A stretch of 64,000 nt of DNA from positions 1 to 64,000 of the forward strand of contig CANLWB010000014.1 of the NCBI GenBank assembly GCA_947494695.1, given 5' to 3'. Source of the DNA: an uncultured Flavobacteriaceae bacterium (lineage in GTDB: Bacteria > Bacteroidota > Bacteroidia > Flavobacteriales > Flavobacteriaceae). A program made the translations under genes and the position numbers. This document shows, one piece after another, positions 43,149 to 51,852 of this stretch (positions are counted from its first letter, which is position 1; the number at the start of each line of letters is the position of its first letter). The notes below the pieces were generated by a model. That model did not search any database. It worked only from the letters and a program-made list of their open reading frames with translations, and was not told the origin of the DNA.

Positions 43149-44147
43149 TCACATCTTGTTATTTAGTATTTTCTCTATTTGAGTCAGTCTTTTAGAAAAC
43201 AATAGCAACTCTCTATTTTCCTTTTTAAGCACTTCAATTTGCTTTTGCTGTTCAATAGTATAAAGTGTTAATTCTTCAATTTTTTGAAGTAATTTAGAAT
43301 CCATATCTCCTAAGAGAATCCCCTTCTTTTTTACTTCCTCAGCACTTGGAATATCTTTTAAATGACCATTTTCTTTTATATGAATTTCGACATCTTTTAA
43401 TGAAGGTAAATGATAGTTGTTTTCAAAAACAAAATCTGCCCATCCATCTAATGTTACCTTAACTTCTTGAGTAATGATTTTTCCTTCTACACTTAAAAGG
43501 TAATCTTGGACTACACTCGACCTCCCTATTGCAACGCTATTCTCAAAATATAAATCAGCACCATTACTCATCCATTGCCCACTAGTGCTCGTATTGGAAA
43601 AAGAATTAGATATTAATACATCATTCAATGTTCCATTAGAATGATGTATTGACAGGTCTACTATTAGACTTGTTGTTGATACAATGGTAGAAGTATAAAA
43701 AATATTATTATTAATTATATAGTTAATAATCCCTCCTACTCTTTCAACTTTTACCTTGTCTCCATTCAAATAATTATTAGCCGCGGTAAACTTTAACACA
43801 CCTTTTTCATAAACTTGCAGCTGTCCAGTATGTCTTAAATACAAACCATAGTCAATTGTTGTATAATCTGCATCAGAATTCAATTCTGAAAATCCTATTA
43901 TTCTTGCTTTATCGACCTCTAAAACGGTTGACTCTACCCAACCATCAGTATTAGAATTTAAGACTTGATTTGATGCCGCTCCAGCATCTCCCCAAATATT
44001 AGTCGCTCGTGTTTTCTGAATGTTATTTCCTATCACATTTAGACCAATCATATCCGTCCAGCTAACGGATTGCTGACTAAAAGTAAATTGAATATTTACT
44101 GCTACAAATACTAAAACCCATTTTACATAAGCGATACTTAATTTCAT
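43149..44147 (-). CDS. Secreted coiled-coil protein, function unknown
   Basis: A 332-residue secreted protein in the middle of the polysaccharide locus. A signal peptide (about 1-24, ending FTFSQ) is followed by a beta-rich domain (about 28-185) that resembles a carbohydrate-binding sandwich. Next is a region SVEGKIITQEVKVTLDGWAD then SLKDVEIHIKENGHLKDIPS and a C-terminal coiled coil (about 278-325, LLQKIEELTLYTIEQQKQIE). I recall this closing module, KVTLDGWAD to the coil, in many Bacteroidota secreted proteins; I have not searched. The gap to the next gene upstream is 41 bp. Confidence 0.8.
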   Translation of the reverse strand: MKLSIAYVKWVLVFVAVNIQFTFSQQSVSWTDMIGLNVIGNNIQKTRATNIWGDAGAASNQVLNSNTDGWVESTVLEVDKARIIGFSELNSDADYTTIDYGLYLRHTGQLQVYEKGVLKFTAANNYLNGDKVKVERVGGIINYIINNNIFYTSTIVSTTSLIVDLSIHHSNGTLNDVLISNSFSNTSTSGQWMSNGADLYFENSVAIGRSSVVQDYLLSVEGKIITQEVKVTLDGWADFVFENNYHLPSLKDVEIHIKENGHLKDIPSAEEVKKKGILLGDMDSKLLQKIEELTLYTIEQQKQIEVLKKENRELLLFSKRLTQIEKILNNKM

Positions 44148-44188
44148 TTTATTCTTTTTAAGATTATTTACATACTAACATAAGTGTT

Positions 44189-45586
44189 TTATTTTTTTAG
44201 AATAAACACTATTGCTTCCCAGATATGTTGTGACGCTTCTGTAGGTGTTTTGCCAACAACGATTTCATACCATTCCTTACACAGTTCCACATTTGATAAT
44301 TTTCCATCTAAAATTTGCTTTACTAAATCTTTTAAATGCTCTTTATCTTCACAAAATACAGCTGCTTCTTTGCTTGGCATACTTCTAAAATGCACATATT
44401 TGTAATTTTGCCCTATATCTCGAATGCCTTTTTTCAATTGTGGTTGCTCATAATTATAGTAAATACAGGGTTTACTATGAGCCACAAAATCGAATACAGT
44501 GGATGAGCATACATTAGTCACAAACTCACTATGCTCACAAACATTATATAACATTTTAAAATCTTCTTTGGTTGGCAAAACTTGATTCCATTGTTTACCT
44601 ACTTGACTCCAAATGGGATCTAAAACTTCAATAATATCTTTATTGGCGTCAATAACAGCATCATATCTATTAGTGAAATCTACGGGGCATTTCCTATAAA
44701 TAATTCCTAGATTCTCCCCTTCTGTATTTAAGCTTCTAATGGCATTCGCTAAATCTTCTAAATAATGCTGATCTAATGGAGATGTAGTTTCATCATCACC
44801 AGAATAACAAATATACTTTTTATTAATATCTAAATTATACTCTGTGAAAAAGGCTTCTCTTGTTTGTAATAATGTACTATCATAATGGGGTTCGAACTGA
44901 GGTGTACCTGTAATAATGACTTGTTCTTCTTTAACAAATGGATAGTACTTTAAAACCTCACTTTTCATAAGATCACTCCACACAAAATAATAATCGGTTT
45001 CAACAACCTGCATGGCTTTAGGCACATTATCCCATGAATAAACAAAAGCTACGGTCGGGATACCGAGATCCTTAGCGGCTAATAATGCGCTAATAGACTG
45101 TGTAGCACGTTGGGTAGTGCAAAATACTAAATCTGGCTTATGAGTTTCTAATTGGGCTTTACAATAGTTGTATTTCGATGTTGATCGCTCTAACTTATTA
45201 ATTTTACTCCTAAGCTTCACAATGCCTTTTTCAGAAGAATACAAACCTATCAAGCACTTTGTATAAAGGCTTTTAAATTTATTCTTTAAACCTCTGTAAT
45301 TAAATGGAAACTTATAAGTTGGATAAACATCATCTTTAAATTTATCTCGAGATACATTTAACTCTGCACGCTTTCTTGCTCTGGAATAAATGGGGAGTAA
45401 TGGATGACTTGTCTGATCTTCAATTTTAACTTCGTTAAAACCTAAATTCTCCTTCAATGAAAAAACGGTATTGTTCCAATACGTAATATCGAAACCCATT
45501 TTTTCTCCTATAATTTTAAAATCTGTGAAGGCAAAGTTTCTTAAACCAACACCGTCTGGAAAAAAAACGAAAACTTTTTGATTCAT
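44189..45586 (-). CDS. Predicted GT-B glycosyltransferase, possibly nonulosonate transferase
   Basis: A 465-residue soluble protein with a GT-B-like shape: N-terminal QKVFVFFPDGVGLRNFAF, then CTTQRATQSISALLAAKDLG and VAFVYSWDNVPKAM, and a C-terminal donor half with IITGTPQFEPHYDS, YICYSGDDETTS, VTNVCSSTVFDFVAHSKPCI. The layout recalls CDP-glycerol or CMP-sugar transferase folds, and it lies 14 bp after the NeuB-like synthase gene. A nonulosonic-acid transferase is therefore a good guess, but no catalytic residues are assigned. Confidence 0.55.
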   Translation of the reverse strand: MNQKVFVFFPDGVGLRNFAFTDFKIIGEKMGFDITYWNNTVFSLKENLGFNEVKIEDQTSHPLLPIYSRARKRAELNVSRDKFKDDVYPTYKFPFNYRGLKNKFKSLYTKCLIGLYSSEKGIVKLRSKINKLERSTSKYNYCKAQLETHKPDLVFCTTQRATQSISALLAAKDLGIPTVAFVYSWDNVPKAMQVVETDYYFVWSDLMKSEVLKYYPFVKEEQVIITGTPQFEPHYDSTLLQTREAFFTEYNLDINKKYICYSGDDETTSPLDQHYLEDLANAIRSLNTEGENLGIIYRKCPVDFTNRYDAVIDANKDIIEVLDPIWSQVGKQWNQVLPTKEDFKMLYNVCEHSEFVTNVCSSTVFDFVAHSKPCIYYNYEQPQLKKGIRDIGQNYKYVHFRSMPSKEAAVFCEDKEHLKDLVKQILDGKLSNVELCKEWYEIVVGKTPTEASQHIWEAIVFILKK

Positions 45587-45600
45587 TTTTAATCTTAAAA

Positions 45601-46476
45601 TTAAACTTTTTGATTTTTTAACTTGTCTCGTTGCACCTGTTCAATAGGTAATATGTCCTGTGATTTAAATTGTAATGCTTTATAAACAGCATTCACATCT
45701 CTGGATAATTTACGTAGCCCCATAGGCTCTAAAGATGCTGCATGATCAGTCCCTTTCCATGTACGGTCTATGGTGTAATGCCTCTCTATGATATTTGCCC
45801 CCAAGGTATAAGCAGCAACATCTACAGCTATTCCTAGATGGTGACCTGAAAAACCAATAGACTTAACATCGTCTTTATACTTATTCAACAGAAGGTTAAT
45901 ATCTAAAAGGCAAACGTCTTCAAAAGGCACTGGGTAACCAGAAGTACAATTATAAAGTATCAAATCCTTATTTCTTTTATGCTTTTTGAAAAAACTCACT
46001 AACGCTTCAATCTCTCCCTTAGTTGTCATACCAGTAGAAATATGCAATTCTCCATGATAGTTTTTACATAACCACTCCAACATGGCAATATTATTATTGC
46101 ATGCGGACGGAATTTTAATAAAATCTGGATTTAAGGATGCTATTTCTTTTGCAGATGTTAAATCCCAAACCGAAGTTGAATACGTTATTCCAATATCTTC
46201 GCAATAAGATTTTAAATCCTGGTGTTGATTCTTATCAAACTCTAAATACTCTCTATGAGCCCCATAGGTATCTCCATAAGAATTTACGGGGTTTGGATGT
46301 GGTTGGTTATATTGTTCCTCAGTCAATAGCTCTTTATTATTTCTTTTTTGAAATTTTACAGCATCAACATTGCAAAATATTTTGGCTACTTTAATGAGTT
46401 CTTTTGCTATCTCAATATCACCTTTGTGATTACAACCTATTTCTGCTATTATATAGGGTTTCTTATATACGTTCAT
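45601..46476 (-). CDS. neuB: NeuB-family nonulosonate synthase (short, no SAF domain)
   Basis: A 291-residue TIM-barrel synthase that condenses a sugar with phosphoenolpyruvate to a nine-carbon acid: PYIIAEIGCNHKGDIEIAKE, DAVKFQKRN, FIKIPSACNNN, LHISTGMTTKGEI, YNCTSGYPVP, and GFSGHHLGIAVDVAAYTLGA with IIERHYTIDRTWKGTDH. Typical NeuB enzymes have about 345 residues with a C-terminal SAF (antifreeze-like) domain. This one stops at IEQVQRDKLKNQKV just after the barrel, as in Kdn-9-phosphate synthase-type proteins. It is followed upstream (16 bp) by the activating enzyme gene. Confidence 0.88.
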   Translation of the reverse strand: MNVYKKPYIIAEIGCNHKGDIEIAKELIKVAKIFCNVDAVKFQKRNNKELLTEEQYNQPHPNPVNSYGDTYGAHREYLEFDKNQHQDLKSYCEDIGITYSTSVWDLTSAKEIASLNPDFIKIPSACNNNIAMLEWLCKNYHGELHISTGMTTKGEIEALVSFFKKHKRNKDLILYNCTSGYPVPFEDVCLLDINLLLNKYKDDVKSIGFSGHHLGIAVDVAAYTLGANIIERHYTIDRTWKGTDHAASLEPMGLRKLSRDVNAVYKALQFKSQDILPIEQVQRDKLKNQKV

Positions 46477-46492
46477 AAAATCCGAAAGCTCG

Positions 46493-47653
46493 TTAAAATC
46501 TTTTATTATAATTCATTATAAACTGACATGCTTCACGTATTGCACCCGCTCCAGAATTTTCGGATAATACCACATCTGCATGCTCTTTTACTATATTTGT
46601 AGCATTATTTGGAGCTAAAGACCAGCCTACACTGCATATGTTTGTTAAATCGTTAACATCGTCACCCACATAGGCCACGTTACTTAATGTAATGCCTTCT
46701 TTTAACATCATATTATTAAGCAATGTATATTTATCTTTTACGCCCAGAAATACATGCTCTATTTTTAATTTTTGCATTCTTTTTGCAACAAGTTGAGAGT
46801 CTTCGGACGTCATTATCATGACTTCAACATTAAATTGTCTTAAAATCTCAAGCCCCATACCATCGCGCATATCAAAATTCTTAGTATGCTCTCCATCTTT
46901 AGTATAAGTAATTGTTCCATCGGTAAAAACCCCATCAACATCTAAAACTATATGCGTAATTTTATCCGATTTTTTACTCCGTTTTTGTCTCTCAATCAGC
47001 AGACTTTCAACAGCAACCCAGTCGGATTCTGTATCTATTTCCATTAAGGACTCATCTGCCATTTTCACAACGGCAATATGCTCTCCTAATCTATTTTTAT
47101 TCTTTTTTAATGCTGGTTTTGTTATAGCATAAACGGCACCATTCTCAACTAATAACCCTTCAAAATCCTGACGACGTGGTCTGTTTAAAGGATTATAATT
47201 TATAGGCGTTCCATCTTCATTCCATAAAAACCGATGGGTATTTACAACGGTTAATGAGGAATCATAGTTGCTATTAAGCTTATTCAAACAGGAGTTAATG
47301 TCTTCCCTTTTTGTGAATGGAGATGTCGCTTGTAATAAACAAAATACATCAAAATTATAATCTACAGACTCGCAAAATTCTAGTATAGCAAATTCGGTAG
47401 AAGCCTTATCTCCTGCACTTTCTTCACTTCTTAAAACCGCTTTTACTTTAGAAGTCCAGTGATATTCTTTTTCAACAAAATCGATAATCTCTTGATCGTC
47501 GGTATAAACATATACTTCATCTAAATCAGAAAAAATAGCTTCCCCTAAAACCCAGGTGAATAATGGTCTGCCTACCATCTTTCTTTTATTTTTATTGAGA
47601 ATTCCTTTGGAACCTTTTCTTAGTGGAATAAAACCTATTTTCCTCATTTCCAT
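46493..47653 (-). CDS. neuA: CMP-nonulosonate synthetase fused to KdsC-like phosphatase
   Basis: A 386-residue two-domain enzyme. Residues about 1-220 are a cytidylyltransferase with GFIPLRKGSKGILNKNKR (CTP loop), QATSPF and the closing MEIDTESDW. Residues about 230-386 are a HAD phosphatase of the KdsC type with DVDGVFTDG (238-246), MTSEDSQLVAKR and GDDVNDL. Together they can dephosphorylate and activate a nonulosonic-acid 9-phosphate. With the adjacent NeuB-like synthase this gives synthase, phosphatase and CMP-activation. A 97-bp gap lies upstream. Confidence 0.9.
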   Translation of the reverse strand: MEMRKIGFIPLRKGSKGILNKNKRKMVGRPLFTWVLGEAIFSDLDEVYVYTDDQEIIDFVEKEYHWTSKVKAVLRSEESAGDKASTEFAILEFCESVDYNFDVFCLLQATSPFTKREDINSCLNKLNSNYDSSLTVVNTHRFLWNEDGTPINYNPLNRPRRQDFEGLLVENGAVYAITKPALKKNKNRLGEHIAVVKMADESLMEIDTESDWVAVESLLIERQKRSKKSDKITHIVLDVDGVFTDGTITYTKDGEHTKNFDMRDGMGLEILRQFNVEVMIMTSEDSQLVAKRMQKLKIEHVFLGVKDKYTLLNNMMLKEGITLSNVAYVGDDVNDLTNICSVGWSLAPNNATNIVKEHADVVLSENSGAGAIREACQFIMNYNKRF

Positions 47654-47750
47654 GATAACATAACTTGTTCTAGTTTTCGCTAAAATACATTTTTTTTCAG
47701 ATGAAATACCTTAAAACAAAATGAAAAATTAAGCTAATATTTTAGACATT

Positions 47751-49382
47751 TTAATTTGGAGATAAAATTGAATATCCCGATTTCACTTCTCTTTTATAGT
47801 CCTTTGAAACGATCTTCTTTTCAAAAGAAGAGATTTCATCAAATCTCACCTGAGGTGAAATAATAAAAAAGGTTGGCTTATTTTGATCTGTCACCATAGA
47901 CAGAGCTAAATTAATTTCTTTTTCATGGTCTAAATCCATTCTGTAAGTTTTAAAAGGTAGTTTATCTTCTCCAAAAACATAATTATACATGTAACTATTC
48001 AATCCATAAAATACAATTTCTTGTTCATCGTTTTTGTGTTTTTTATAATCTTCAGCTATCGATTCTGACAGGTCTACTCTGGCCTTCGTAGTTAATACAC
48101 CATTAATACTTGGTAATTTATAACGTGTAGTAAGTTGATTATGATTCTTATCCATAAACTTAATACTTAAACGTTCTTTAACCGCTAATGGAGCTAAAAA
48201 AAATAGTATTATTATAAAAAAGGATTTAGCTTTAAAATCAATAACACTATAGAGATAAGGAAAGAAAACTATAAATATACCGCTATACTTTAATCCAGAT
48301 TTAGATCCCATTGAGGGTACAAACAGCAAAGAGATTAATACTAAAATTACAATAATATTTAAGGTGATTTTTTTTTCTATTTTATAAGAATAAAACAAAT
48401 GTATTATACTAATAGAAAAGATTAATGCTCCCATAAAGAGAGCTACTCTATCATTATAACTCGAGCCATATATGTATTTATAAAAAAGATATAGCCCCAA
48501 CAATAAAAATAAAGTATGAAATAATATCTTGTACTTTACAGGCTTTAAATAAACATACAAAGCATAAAAAGCAATTATAACAGAAGCATTTCTAATAATC
48601 TTTCCCAAATGATATATGTATGTGTTGATCAATTTAGAGAGTCCATGCTGTTCATTCGTATCTCTTAAAGCTTTAATAAATTCTTCCTTAAATAGGCCAA
48701 AAGAATTATAAGACCATAGGACTAATAAACTGTAAATTATTCCTATGCTAAATAGAAAAGTTAAATTATGTTTTACAAAGTTTATCTTTTTAAAATAGAA
48801 GCCTTGACAAACTATAACTAAAGACATAATAGGTATAAGTACAATATTTGGAAATCTGAAGGCTATGCTAAAAGCCACAGATATACTTAATAATAGCAGA
48901 TTTTTATAACTATATTCTTTTAAATAGTTAATAGTCAATACCGCAACTATTATTATTGACAGAAAAGAAAAAGAATCATATCCCAATATATTCCAATTCA
49001 TTAAAGCAAAAAAAACATTAACTATAACCAGTGATAAGTAAAGGTACAACTTCTTCCAAGCCTCTTTTATTAAATATAAAGGGGATAAAAGCATGAGTAT
49101 ATACAATAGCATATTAAGAATCCTAAAACCAAGAATATGTTTTCCAAATATTAAACTCCATAAATAACCTGACTTATAAGAAAGAAAAGCCAAAACATAT
49201 GAATCGTCATAGACCATTCTTGTTATATGGAAAAATGAATCTTGAGTATCTAAACCAAAAAAGATAAAATAAAACTGATATGCTATTATTATAAAAAGGG
49301 TACTAACCACAACCAAAATAGCGAATTTTCGATTTTTAATTTCATGGTGTTTTAACATCTTAATCCAGTCAATAAAAACCAT
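47751..49382 (-). CDS. Polytopic membrane protein, GT-C-like
   Basis: A 543-residue protein with about eleven or twelve membrane helices and a soluble C-terminal part (about 400-543). The first extracytoplasmic loop carries FGLDTQDSFFHITRM with an acidic Asp, as in GT-C glycosyltransferases that take sugar from a polyprenyl phosphate. No Wzx/Wzy motif is clear. Starts at 49382 or, 24 bp further in, at an internal Met are both possible. It follows the GT2 gene at 5 bp. Confidence 0.6.
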   Translation of the reverse strand: MVFIDWIKMLKHHEIKNRKFAILVVVSTLFIIIAYQFYFIFFGLDTQDSFFHITRMVYDDSYVLAFLSYKSGYLWSLIFGKHILGFRILNMLLYILMLLSPLYLIKEAWKKLYLYLSLVIVNVFFALMNWNILGYDSFSFLSIIIVAVLTINYLKEYSYKNLLLLSISVAFSIAFRFPNIVLIPIMSLVIVCQGFYFKKINFVKHNLTFLFSIGIIYSLLVLWSYNSFGLFKEEFIKALRDTNEQHGLSKLINTYIYHLGKIIRNASVIIAFYALYVYLKPVKYKILFHTLFLLLGLYLFYKYIYGSSYNDRVALFMGALIFSISIIHLFYSYKIEKKITLNIIVILVLISLLFVPSMGSKSGLKYSGIFIVFFPYLYSVIDFKAKSFFIIILFFLAPLAVKERLSIKFMDKNHNQLTTRYKLPSINGVLTTKARVDLSESIAEDYKKHKNDEQEIVFYGLNSYMYNYVFGEDKLPFKTYRMDLDHEKEINLALSMVTDQNKPTFFIISPQVRFDEISSFEKKIVSKDYKREVKSGYSILSPN

Positions 49383-49387
49383 ATTTC

Positions 49388-50167
49388 TTAAAACTTTTTA
49401 GGTTTATTAAAAATAAACTTAATGGTGAATAAGAACCTCTTTATAATATACGACAGATCAATAAAAAAGTGTTTTATCAACTTGTATGAAGACACAATTA
49501 AGCCCTTGATAGCACTAGTGACATTTAAATCTTGATGCCATAGTTGGTAATTCCCCACAACATCACTTTTAAATCTAAAGAATTTTTGCTTTCTAGTTCG
49601 TTTTATTTCATAACTAAAAATGGATTCTACAAACTCTATTTTATAGCCTTTTTCAATGACTCTTTTAGACCATTCTTTATCTTCAAAAGTTGCAACATCT
49701 GCCTTAAAAGGATGTTGTTCCCATACTTTTTTATTAAATGCAGAACCTGAAAAAATCAATCCAGATCTATTTGGATCTGTTTGAGATGATACTTTATTTA
49801 TAAAATTTCTATAATCGTTTGGGCTATGTAGACACCTTAATCCTGCTAAATCAGCCCTTCCTTTAAACCTTTCTATAATCAGTTTAAAAAAATCATGACT
49901 CACAGGATACGAGTGTGCACTGAAAATGACAATAATATCGTTAGAAGCTTCATTTGCCGCTAAATTAGCACTTCCGCCATAGCTAAAATCCTTTATTGTA
50001 ACAAATTTAGCACCATTCGATTTGGTCACTTCCTCACTTCTATCTGTAGACAAATTATCAATAACAATAATTTCTGAAATATCGTCTCGATACCTTTCTG
50101 TAAGATTTTTTAATAAAAATGAGAGGGCATTATCTTGATTTTTATTTCTAATTACAACTGATACCAT
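49388..50167 (-). CDS. Glycosyltransferase family 2
   Basis: A 259-residue GT-A enzyme: VSVVIRNKNQDNALSFLLKN, EIIVIDNLSTDRS and KEWSKRVIEKGYKIEFVESI. At the usual DxD place it reads VIFSAHSYPVS, so the metal-binding aspartates are replaced by Ser-Ala-His, as in a GT2 subgroup with an SAH motif. Whether it is active this way is not clear. It is part of a tight run of genes (9-bp gap upstream, 5-bp downstream). Confidence 0.85.
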   Translation of the reverse strand: MVSVVIRNKNQDNALSFLLKNLTERYRDDISEIIVIDNLSTDRSEEVTKSNGAKFVTIKDFSYGGSANLAANEASNDIIVIFSAHSYPVSHDFFKLIIERFKGRADLAGLRCLHSPNDYRNFINKVSSQTDPNRSGLIFSGSAFNKKVWEQHPFKADVATFEDKEWSKRVIEKGYKIEFVESIFSYEIKRTRKQKFFRFKSDVVGNYQLWHQDLNVTSAIKGLIVSSYKLIKHFFIDLSYIIKRFLFTIKFIFNKPKKF

Positions 50168-50176
50168 TCTTAGCTT

Positions 50177-51259
50177 CTATAATTTATTGATAACGAATTT
50201 AATGCTTTTTAAATCTTTAGCAACGCTATAATTGTAATGATAATGACTATAATAGTTAATAATATGAAATAACAATTTATCATTAATAGTTTTTAGCGAA
50301 TAGTATTTAGTCTTATTTTTCTTTATAATACTTTTTATCATCATTTTTACAGGCTCATTAACATCTTCAGATATTTTAAAAGCGTGTAATCCTGATTTTA
50401 AACAAGGTAGCCTCTTAAAAAGGAAATAATCTATTTCAATTTGTTTATTACTTATTAGCTCAGTGTTATTCTTTTCATAATCAATCAATTCTTCGTAATC
50501 TTTTTTAGATTGAACGTTTCCAAAATTTCCATTATTAACAACTGTTCTTTTTTCTTGAGAGGCTTTTTTTAAGTAAAAATGATTATACTGAACGATTCCA
50601 GAAACCTGTAGCGATTTACTTAAGGTTTTAATTTCTTTATTTCTATAAGTTTTATGCCATTGATGTAGCATTAAGATTTCTTTACTATAAAAACTAACGG
50701 GCTTACCTGCATTTTTAAGTCTTACATGAAAATCTGTATCTTCCGAACCCCAAAAATGATAAAACTCATCAAAGCCACCAATTGATTTTGCAATTTCTAC
50801 AGGACACATCGTTAAACCCGTTGCCCCTTCATTGCTTTTAAACTTGATATTATAATCTTCAAACTTTTTAGTTTTTTTTGACTCTTCCTCACTTAAAAAA
50901 CCCACTTGAAAATAATAGGTTTCATTATGTTTTAATAATTGTAAAGCCTTTTCAATAAAGCTTAAATGAAAAATCATATCAATATCTGCAACAAAGAAAT
51001 ACCCAGATTCTAAATTTGTTAAAACACTATTAATGGCTTTCGATTTATTCCAAGGCTGCTGTTCTGTATATAAGTAACTATATTTTACGGACCTATAATT
51101 AAGAAGTAAATCTTCAAGTTGTTGTGTGTGTGCGTTATCAGAGCCGTAGTTAACAAAATAAATTTCGAAATTTTTATTGGTCTGATTTTCCAGAGACTCC
51201 AAAGCGTTTTTCACTCTTTGAATGTCCCTATTACGATATGGAAATATTATTGAAAACAT
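50177..51259 (-). CDS. GT2-type glycosyltransferase with galactosyltransferase-like C-terminus
   Basis: A 360-residue GT-A enzyme: SIIFPYRNRDIQRVKNALES, FVADIDMIFH (DxD), and the acceptor-side segment GGFDEFYHFWGSEDTDFHVR, which resembles the C-terminal domain of beta-1,4-galactosyltransferase/chondroitin synthase (W-G-x-E-D-x-D). A basic C-terminal tail of about 100 residues follows. It shares 1 bp with the methyltransferase gene upstream. Donor unknown. Confidence 0.87.
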   Translation of the reverse strand: MFSIIFPYRNRDIQRVKNALESLENQTNKNFEIYFVNYGSDNAHTQQLEDLLLNYRSVKYSYLYTEQQPWNKSKAINSVLTNLESGYFFVADIDMIFHLSFIEKALQLLKHNETYYFQVGFLSEEESKKTKKFEDYNIKFKSNEGATGLTMCPVEIAKSIGGFDEFYHFWGSEDTDFHVRLKNAGKPVSFYSKEILMLHQWHKTYRNKEIKTLSKSLQVSGIVQYNHFYLKKASQEKRTVVNNGNFGNVQSKKDYEELIDYEKNNTELISNKQIEIDYFLFKRLPCLKSGLHAFKISEDVNEPVKMMIKSIIKKNKTKYYSLKTINDKLLFHIINYYSHYHYNYSVAKDLKSIKFVINKL

Positions 51260-51852
51260 TAACTTTTTATCTTATCAAAAACGTAAATGGTTTGATTCCT
51301 CCATTCATCAGTTTCAATTAATTTGAAATCGTTTTTTTGAAAAACATCTAAAACCTCATCGTTTGTATAAGCATTAACCCAACCATTAATTTTACGGTTC
51401 TTAAGACTATTGAATTTGTCAAATGTACCGTATGAAATTATAAACCTATTTGTTCTGGATGACAACTTGGTTATTAAGCCTGGTAAATCGTAAATATATT
51501 CTAAAACGCCGCTAAAAAATATAACATCCTGAGGTTTAAAATCTGGAATCGTCTGATTTAAATCACAAACCATAGTCCCTTCTCCTCTATCTACAATATC
51601 TGAAGGTGTATAAGTAACACCTTCTGGCAAATATTGCATTAAAGCTAATTTTGCTGCCCCAAATTCTAAAACATTAGTATGTGGTTGAATCCACTGAGAC
51701 ATGATTTCCGTTCGTTCGTTCCAATCTTCAAAAAGCCATTTTTTTTTCTTCCATCTGTCTACATCCGATTTGTTCTGCTTGGTGTTTTTATTTGTTACCA
51801 ACCTGCGTTTTAAATCGGCTATTTTATTATAATAGTATTTATAAAGTTTCAT
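51259..51852 (-). CDS. Predicted class I SAM-dependent methyltransferase
   Basis: A 197-residue protein with a Rossmann-type methyltransferase core: TNVLEFGAAKLALMQYL (motif I, lacking the usual glycine triple), TPSDIVDRGEGT (acidic loop), and DVIFFSGVLEYIYDLPGLIT (motif IV-VI). The N-terminal 45 residues are basic. The weak motif I makes the enzyme activity less sure. It probably methylates a sugar in the polymer. It shares one base with each neighbour (51259 and 51852). Confidence 0.75.
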   Translation of the reverse strand: MKLYKYYYNKIADLKRRLVTNKNTKQNKSDVDRWKKKKWLFEDWNERTEIMSQWIQPHTNVLEFGAAKLALMQYLPEGVTYTPSDIVDRGEGTMVCDLNQTIPDFKPQDVIFFSGVLEYIYDLPGLITKLSSRTNRFIISYGTFDKFNSLKNRKINGWVNAYTNDEVLDVFQKNDFKLIETDEWRNQTIYVFDKIKS

